Below are positions 57,956 through 64,000 of a DNA stretch of 64,000 nt, piece after piece (positions within the stretch are counted from its first letter, which is position 1; the number at the start of each line of letters is the position of its first letter). Made by a program: the position numbers and the translations under genes. This DNA comes from Stenopsyche tienmushanensis (lineage: Eukaryota > Arthropoda > Insecta > Trichoptera > Stenopsychidae): contig WACJ01000380.1 in the NCBI GenBank assembly GCA_008973525.1, positions 124,001-188,000 on the forward strand, written 5' to 3'. Below the pieces are notes generated by a model that was not told where the DNA came from, did not search any database, and saw only the letters and a list, made by a program, of their open reading frames with translations.

Positions 57956-60900
57956 TCGTTTACTGCACATCGTCATTATCATAGTACAGCCAAAAACATC
58001 CACTACAAAACTAGGACCTCTTTTATATCCAATGATAGGAAAGGGTTGAATCCATTCCGACTGTATTACACATTCACCTCTTCATTCGCTCGATATTGAA
58101 GGTAGCATGACCTTTAATATCGAGCACAGTTCATCTGGATTAAAGTACAGAAGGGCGTTTTCGCGATGGTCTCGATAGGGATTCTAATGGATTTGAGAAG
58201 ATTGAGCAATTTTCCTCGGAAAACACTAAAAAAAACTACTCTTTACGACCTCTTTGATTTAACTGAACTATTTTACATAATCATAAGCATTTTTAGCATT
58301 AAAACGTTCCCACAGAGATACAGAATACGAAAAAACGCACGTATTTTTAATTAAATAAAAAAAACTACTCACTTATTTTCGTATACGTTGATCGACTTAT
58401 TTTTATATTTTTAATAGGCTATGATTAAATATAATTGTCGCAGCACTTTTGCATTTAATTCTCACTCTCGAAACGATCCCTTTGATGGTCCATGGGGATG
58501 AGTTGATAAAAGATCTCGCATTTCGCGAATGTCTTTGGTTGCAACTTCGGAATGGTATTTGCCGTTTCTTTCGGATTTTCCAAAATTATATTTGTGTCTG
58601 CATCAGTCGAATTTATTTCTGAAGTGATAAGTGTCGAAGAATGGATTTTTTCGAACAATGGCTCTAATGGAATGAGTCATTACGACAAACTGCTTATCTT
58701 TGTTTATCGAAGAAAAACAATGCTCTAAACATAAGTTCTTAAGGCAAATACGAACATCAAGCAAAATTATAATATTGATCATCGAAATTACATTTTGCAT
58801 TCATCATCGTGCTCATTGCCATGAAACTGGATGCAGATTGAAATCTTCATCAAACTACCAATATCGACCATTTCAAGAGCTATATTCTTCGTCTAAAATT
58901 GAAGATATTTTTAATATTACAATGCAATGAGATCATGTTAGTCAATATTAAGGAAATGATCAAAATGCTAAACAATATATTTCAACCCGTTTTTGCATGC
59001 GAAAAACTTGATAAGACAACCATATATTTCACAATAATTATCGTGAAAGCAGTGGACTGTTAAAAACCGCTATATTTAGATCCAGAATTAGAAGAATAAA
59101 TAGAAAACAAACTCAAACCGGAATATTTCATCAACCGGAAAGTATGGAGTCTATCCAAGATCTTGGCACACATTAATATTTATTGTTTATGTAAGCAAAA
59201 TTTAATTTCATACTGCAATAAAATTGCTTTCGTCGCTTCAATGACTCAAACGCAGATACACCAAAGCATAACGAGGAAAAAATATAGATCTTCCAACTTC
59301 CTCGAGATCAAAATTAATGCTTATATACATCCAAAATCTGCATAATAATTATAACCAACCTATTAAAACACATTGGAGTCCGGGCAATTTTCTTTCGTAA
59401 AATTGATATAATTCTAAAGCCGGCTAATAGATTGAAACGAAATTTCAGTAGTGCCTACCAAAGAATTTAATGCATCGATATATCAAAACTTAACAGTGGT
59501 CTTTAATGTGCGGTACGAATATCAGCGTGATGAAATGCAAAAAGTAATAAATTTGTGCGATGAAACTTTAGTGAGTTATTGGGCGTATTTAACGGATGCA
59601 CCATTTTGGCGCATATTGTTCTGGTGGTTGCTAAGGTAAACAAAGCACAGCAACCGTCGATTTATTATGTACTTGCTAAGCGTTCGGTTTTCGATAGTCT
59701 ATGTCGTGCAGCGGATCGTCATCATTTCAATTCATACTTACTTACTTACTACTTATTTTATTGTATTTTTAAAAATATGTTTTATTTTTTAAAAGCGAAT
59801 ATTTGGCCTCCATCACATCGTTTATAATTGTGCATTTATGTTAAAAATAAACAAATTAATAATTAATGTATTTTTTAAAAGCGAATACATGGCAATGCCC
59901 ATATTAGGGATGAAATCGAAGAAGACGAAGAAAACGAAGATTAAAATGTACAAAACATTAACACTTTACAGTTCGGGCAATTTCATAAGAAATTCAGGAA
60001 ATTCTACTTCTTTTGTAAAATTGATATCATTCCTTAACCAGATAATAGATTGGAACGAAATTTTGTGCAGTTTCCGATGCGAGCATCAACAAAGCACAGG
60101 AACACACAGGGTATGCGTGCATGCTTCTCACATGGATAGCTATATATGGGCTGTTCACGTCCTTTTCCTTTATTACAAGACAGTACGCACCATACGGAAA
60201 CATATTATGAATCTAAAAGCACTTCATTAGCACGGCATAAGCACAATCTTTGGGATGGGAAATAAGATAGGAAGTCTCCTGCCCAATAAAAATAACAAAG
60301 TGAAAAACGAAAATCAAGGAGCTTATGAGATCGAATGCTCAACTTGCATTATTTAAGTATTGAAGAAACCAATAATACATCAACATCAAAAAGCACTCTT
60401 GCAATTGGATTATAAATCAGCAGTATACGAACATGTTATGAAGAACGATCATCTTATCAATTTTGCTGGTACAAAAACCATAGAAACCGTCGAAAACTTC
60501 AACATCAGAATTGCGAGAGAAGCGATAGAAATCTAAAATGAAAAAAATTGCTACATTTTGCCGAGGGATGACATTTACTTTGATGATTAAAATATTGATA
60601 CGTATGTATACTGTCATCACTAGAAAAAAATTAAATCTATAGCATGTTATTACGCGTTAACACGGGCACGGACTGTAAAGTGTTAAGAATAAGTTATATT
60701 TTTAGCAACCAGCAGACTCTGAAAGTGGCTTTGGAAATCGGGCATCTGAATGCAGAAAAGCCATAATATGAGTGATTAAGAGATCGACTCGAGATGTATA
60801 TGATGAATGTATTAATATTTTAATAGTGTAACTGTGAAAAAAATTTCAAACATTGCAAATCGATGAAAACTGGCTGATATTAAATTTTTAGGACGATCTA

Positions 60901-61770
60901 TTGACTTTTTTTAAAATGCCACGTCCTTGGTTCATAAAAGACTTTTCTAGTGGAAATGTTAATATTTTCAAACTCCCAAATTTGTTAATATACTGTTTTT
61001 TTTTCCACAATCCGAATTCGAGCACACAATTCGAACCTTTTTAAATTGTTATATTGAATCTTTAAGACGCATATCTGCTCGATTTATTGACCACCGTATA
61101 ACAATTTATTTTGCTAATCTTTTGATTGGAATCCGAATGGATTTATATACTTTCATCAATGTCCATATCGTGATATCTAATTGATCGTCTTTTAAACATC
61201 TTGGGAACGACACACTTTTCCACTTAAAATAAGTTCAAGACAGGGAAAATATTATGCAAGACATCAACAAACCGATCAAACCAAGGGGGATATTAGTAGC
61301 ATTTGTGTTTGTGAGAAGTAAATAATATAATTGAGATATTCTTTGCGTTATCAATAATATTCGCTATAGGATAGTTTGTAAATTGTGGTTTTATATAGAT
61401 TTCGATTTGACAAATAATTTGGAGCGGTGAGCGCTTATGTGAACGCGAGAACCTACATAGGTCATAATTTGGGCCAATATCATACATGAAAAATTTGATT
61501 GCAGATCTTGAATATCGCTGACGCAACTAATATTAAATCTCATTTAAAGTGTTTTGAATGCAAATATGACACTTAGACTGACTGGTTTGACTGACAAAAT
61601 ACTGAAGTGCTGGACAGACACATCTCATCAGCGTACAACAAAGTTGCAGAAGTTCGGTTTGAGAATAAATGTGTAAATTAATAGATTTCTGATGCAAATA
61701 AGCGCACAAAATATATGACATATTGCTTGAAATTCAAAAGGGAAGAATGGTGATTTATTAGAGCATCTTT
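57956..61770. other. No gene recognised
   Basis: AT-rich sequence. Several frames of 60-130 codons exist (for example 59838-60230) but they have low-complexity AT composition and no motif. No transposon ends were found. Confidence 0.4.
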
Positions 61771-62025
61771 AACACGTTCGTCGCTTGGCATTGATCCTTT
61801 GAAGAGTTCAGTCGCATATTTGCGATCGAATTCCAGTTATTCAGAATGAGCATTCTTACACGTTGATCTCGAAGAAACAGAGACGGAGAGAGTATCTTGC
61901 GTACATCGTACGATTGTATAGATCGATAACCCAAATTTACTGATTAATAATAACCCAAATTAATCGATTTCAAGTGTATTGTTTAAGTTTGCTTGAAGAA
62001 GATAGCATCAAACTCAAAGAGTTAA
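61771..62025 (+). repeat. TTAA-family fragment
   Basis: Starts TTAACACGTTCGTCGCTTGG and includes TATTTGCGATCGAATTCCAG, ACGATTGTATAGATCGATAA and TCGATTTCAAGTGTATTG, the forward-oriented left half of the family. Confidence 0.6.
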
Positions 62026-62086
62026 TCAGTAAAGTTTCTCACTGGGACCAAATCCAATACTCGTACAGCGATACAATACTCTAACC

Positions 62087-62345
62087 CAGTGGTTCTTAAA
62101 CTGGGGTCCGCGAAGCCATTACCGGGAGTCCACGAAAGAATAAAAAAAATCATTTATCTATACTTGAACAAAATATCTTCGTGAAATTACTTGCAGAAAG
62201 CATCATAAGAGTTTCTATTTTGATCAAGAAATGTTTGTTTGTTTGAAAAACTATGACTCGAAAATGATGTAAAATGTTGATTTGGGGACCCAAAAAAAGT
62301 TGTTCAAGAGGGGGTCCGCGGAATACATAAGTTTAAGAACCGCTG
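62087..62345. mobile_element. hAT MITE, 259 bp, with 8-bp target duplication
   Basis: The ends CAGTGGTTCTTAAACT and its inverse (AGTTTAAGAACCGCTG) pair with one mismatch, and subterminal GGGGTCCGCG is also inverted. Flanking octamers CTCTAACC and CACTAACC match at 7 of 8. CAGnGGTTCT ends with 8-bp duplication are diagnostic of hAT. There is no open frame. Confidence 0.88.
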
Positions 62346-62819
62346 CACTAACCTACAGGATAGATACGAAATCCAAGAATGCGACTTGTGGCACATCGTC
62401 TGTCAACTGTTGTTTATCTTAGATCGATAAGCTTGGCTGATTGCTGTGATTGTCCAAGCAAACAAAAATAAATGCAACATAGACTTGATACACTTTCCTA
62501 GTGACGTTCAATAGTTTCGATACTCTGTTTATAGTGAGAACCGTCGAGCTCCTTTAAATAACGAACAGCATACCGTCGAAAAGCATACTTCTTCTGACAT
62601 GCATATCAATGATTTTTTTACCCTAATATTGTTTGCTAGACATTGTAATATATATAATTAAATATGAAGAAAATAGGGGTGAAGAAGTAGTAAGTTCTGG
62701 AAGAAAGGCTATAAATAAAATTCATCAATTAGAAGCTCGGGTAACGAATATACATATATAAGTGAAAACATGATGAGATGTTAGAAGAACTGGTCGTAAA
62801 AGAGGAGGAATTGATAAGT

Positions 62820-63260
62820 GCTGGTGGTTCCCCCTACATTGCTTACCCATAAAACCTCAATACTACGCCCCTGGGTAGCAATGGAATCCCTGGGGTAATG
62901 ATGTAGTGTGATGGAGAAGTGGGCAAAACGCTGCTGGAGTAACCCAGCTAATATGAGTTGGGTGCGTAGCTTACTCTGTGCTATATACCCGTAAAGTGGA
63001 ATATGGAACTGCCGATTACAGAAGGAGTAGAAGGATTCTTTGCAAAAGGCGACACCTGTATCTTCAACAGCTTAGTGCACATGGAAGAATAGCTTTCGGC
63101 TGCTCGAACGGCGACTCCTCTTCGGGGTTAGGTATTACAAATGACCGAACCAATACGAGTACCATGGAGAAAGGGGAGTCCCTGCAGTCCATCATCTGCT
63201 ACAGCCCCTTTCAAGCTAAGATTGGACTCGTGATAGCAGCTCTTTTGCGTTTTAGCATAA
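62820..63260 (+). other. Stretch of unlike composition, possible retroelement fragment
   Basis: GC is higher and words such as CCCTGGGTAGCAATGGAATCC and GGAGAAGTGGGCAAAACGC look unlike flanking DNA. The plus frame at 62978-63295 is open for 105 codons with SNGDSSSG and an Arg-rich start. It could be the 5' region of a non-LTR element or another repeat, but I cannot name a family. Confidence 0.25.
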
Positions 63261-63295
63261 CCTTTTATTTTCTCTTTCATCGCACCTTCGCCTAG

Positions 63296-64000
63296 TATTA
63301 GTACTATAACTATTATTAGTACTAAGTAGGCTAGTATTTAGAAGTTCATAAAAATCCGTAGGGCAAACCTATAAGAAGGAATTATGTTCTATGTTACCTG
63401 AAGAAAGGATACATTTTTGAACGTTAAGAAGTAAGAAAAAATGTTAAAAAGGTTTCAACATATTGCCTCAAATGTGTTTGAATTGTTTTAGCGAATATCA
63501 TGCTATGCAATATGATGTTGTATTTTATTTTAATGATATTTAGTTGGAAAAAGAAAATCGTCGTCCAAATGCGGGTGACCACACGGAAGAATACCCGTCA
63601 CCTGTATGTGGGTGACATGATGATGAAAATACCTGATTATTTCAAACACATTTCATCTAGATTTCACAGCATCTTTCATCCAATGATGTCATTTAAAAAG
63701 ACCAGTACATTCACTTTTGTCATTCACACAGTCTATATTTATTAGTTTCTTGGTCCATTTTCAGGCAGCTCGAAGTCAACGTATGACCCAAAATTACGAG
63801 CTCAACACAAAAGGAATTGAGCAAATACGTTTGCTCATTTACGTTCCACCTATTCTAGTATTTGTTAACACTGATTAGATAATGCTGGTTAGAGTTTCAG
63901 GTAAGGGCTATTCAAATTACGTCCAAGATGTTGCAACGATTCACTTGCAGTTTTCGAAATGGCAAAAACTAGGCACGGTCGTCGTTCAAATGCGCCTAGC
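63296..64000. other. No gene recognised
   Basis: AT-rich to the end of the window. No repeat ends or exon signals that I can support. Confidence 0.4.

Noticed and set aside
59838..60230. 130-codon plus frame
   Set aside because: AT-driven composition and no recognisable domain; no exon signals.

Overview
The window is AT-rich eukaryotic DNA, almost certainly from an arthropod and most likely an insect. Short exons are separated by repeat-filled introns with GT/AG borders, and the repeats are insect-type DNA transposons (mariner, hAT, TTAA-flanked MITEs, Helitron-like units). The order cannot be fixed from the sequence alone.

The one gene I can build with confidence is FoxP, the single insect orthologue of vertebrate FOXP1-4, on the minus strand. 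Thirteen coding exons between 28123 and 5221 join in one open frame with matching phases at every junction and give about 713 residues: an N-terminal Pro/Arg-rich part, a Pro-rich and Gln-rich region, a C2H2 zinc finger, a leucine zipper, a complete forkhead domain and a long Ser/acidic tail. A further exon at 10957-11121 is an alternative second half of the forkhead domain with its own stop codon. The first half (exon 16305-16406) can therefore join either the exon at 14869-15038, which continues to the long tail, or the exon at 10957-11121, which ends in an AT-hook-like motif. A candidate start exon lies at 43350-43397, phase-compatible with the first firm exon but much weaker.

Layout: 1-5220 is the 3' flank, with Helitron-like tandem units and a 344-bp TTAA MITE. 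5221-28123 is the FoxP body. Its introns carry a mariner, a hAT element, a 477-bp mariner deletion derivative and other repeats. 28124-43349 would be the first intron if the 43.35-kb exon is real. It holds a 1.58-kb TTAA-flanked element with Mutator-like/Kolobok-like transposase remnants, a mariner, GC-raised probably conserved non-coding blocks, and an orphan TATA/initiator promoter at about 35.13 kb. 42.1-43.4 kb is a CpG-rich island. 43.4-64 kb is mostly repeats and AT-rich DNA with no gene I can support beyond one weak open frame at 47.5 kb.

The clearest biological point is one transcription factor gene that makes two DNA-binding specificities by exchanging the recognition-helix exon. The second theme is a dense set of TTAA-flanked elements, including two nearly identical copies 5 kb apart that are built from diverged tandem monomers.
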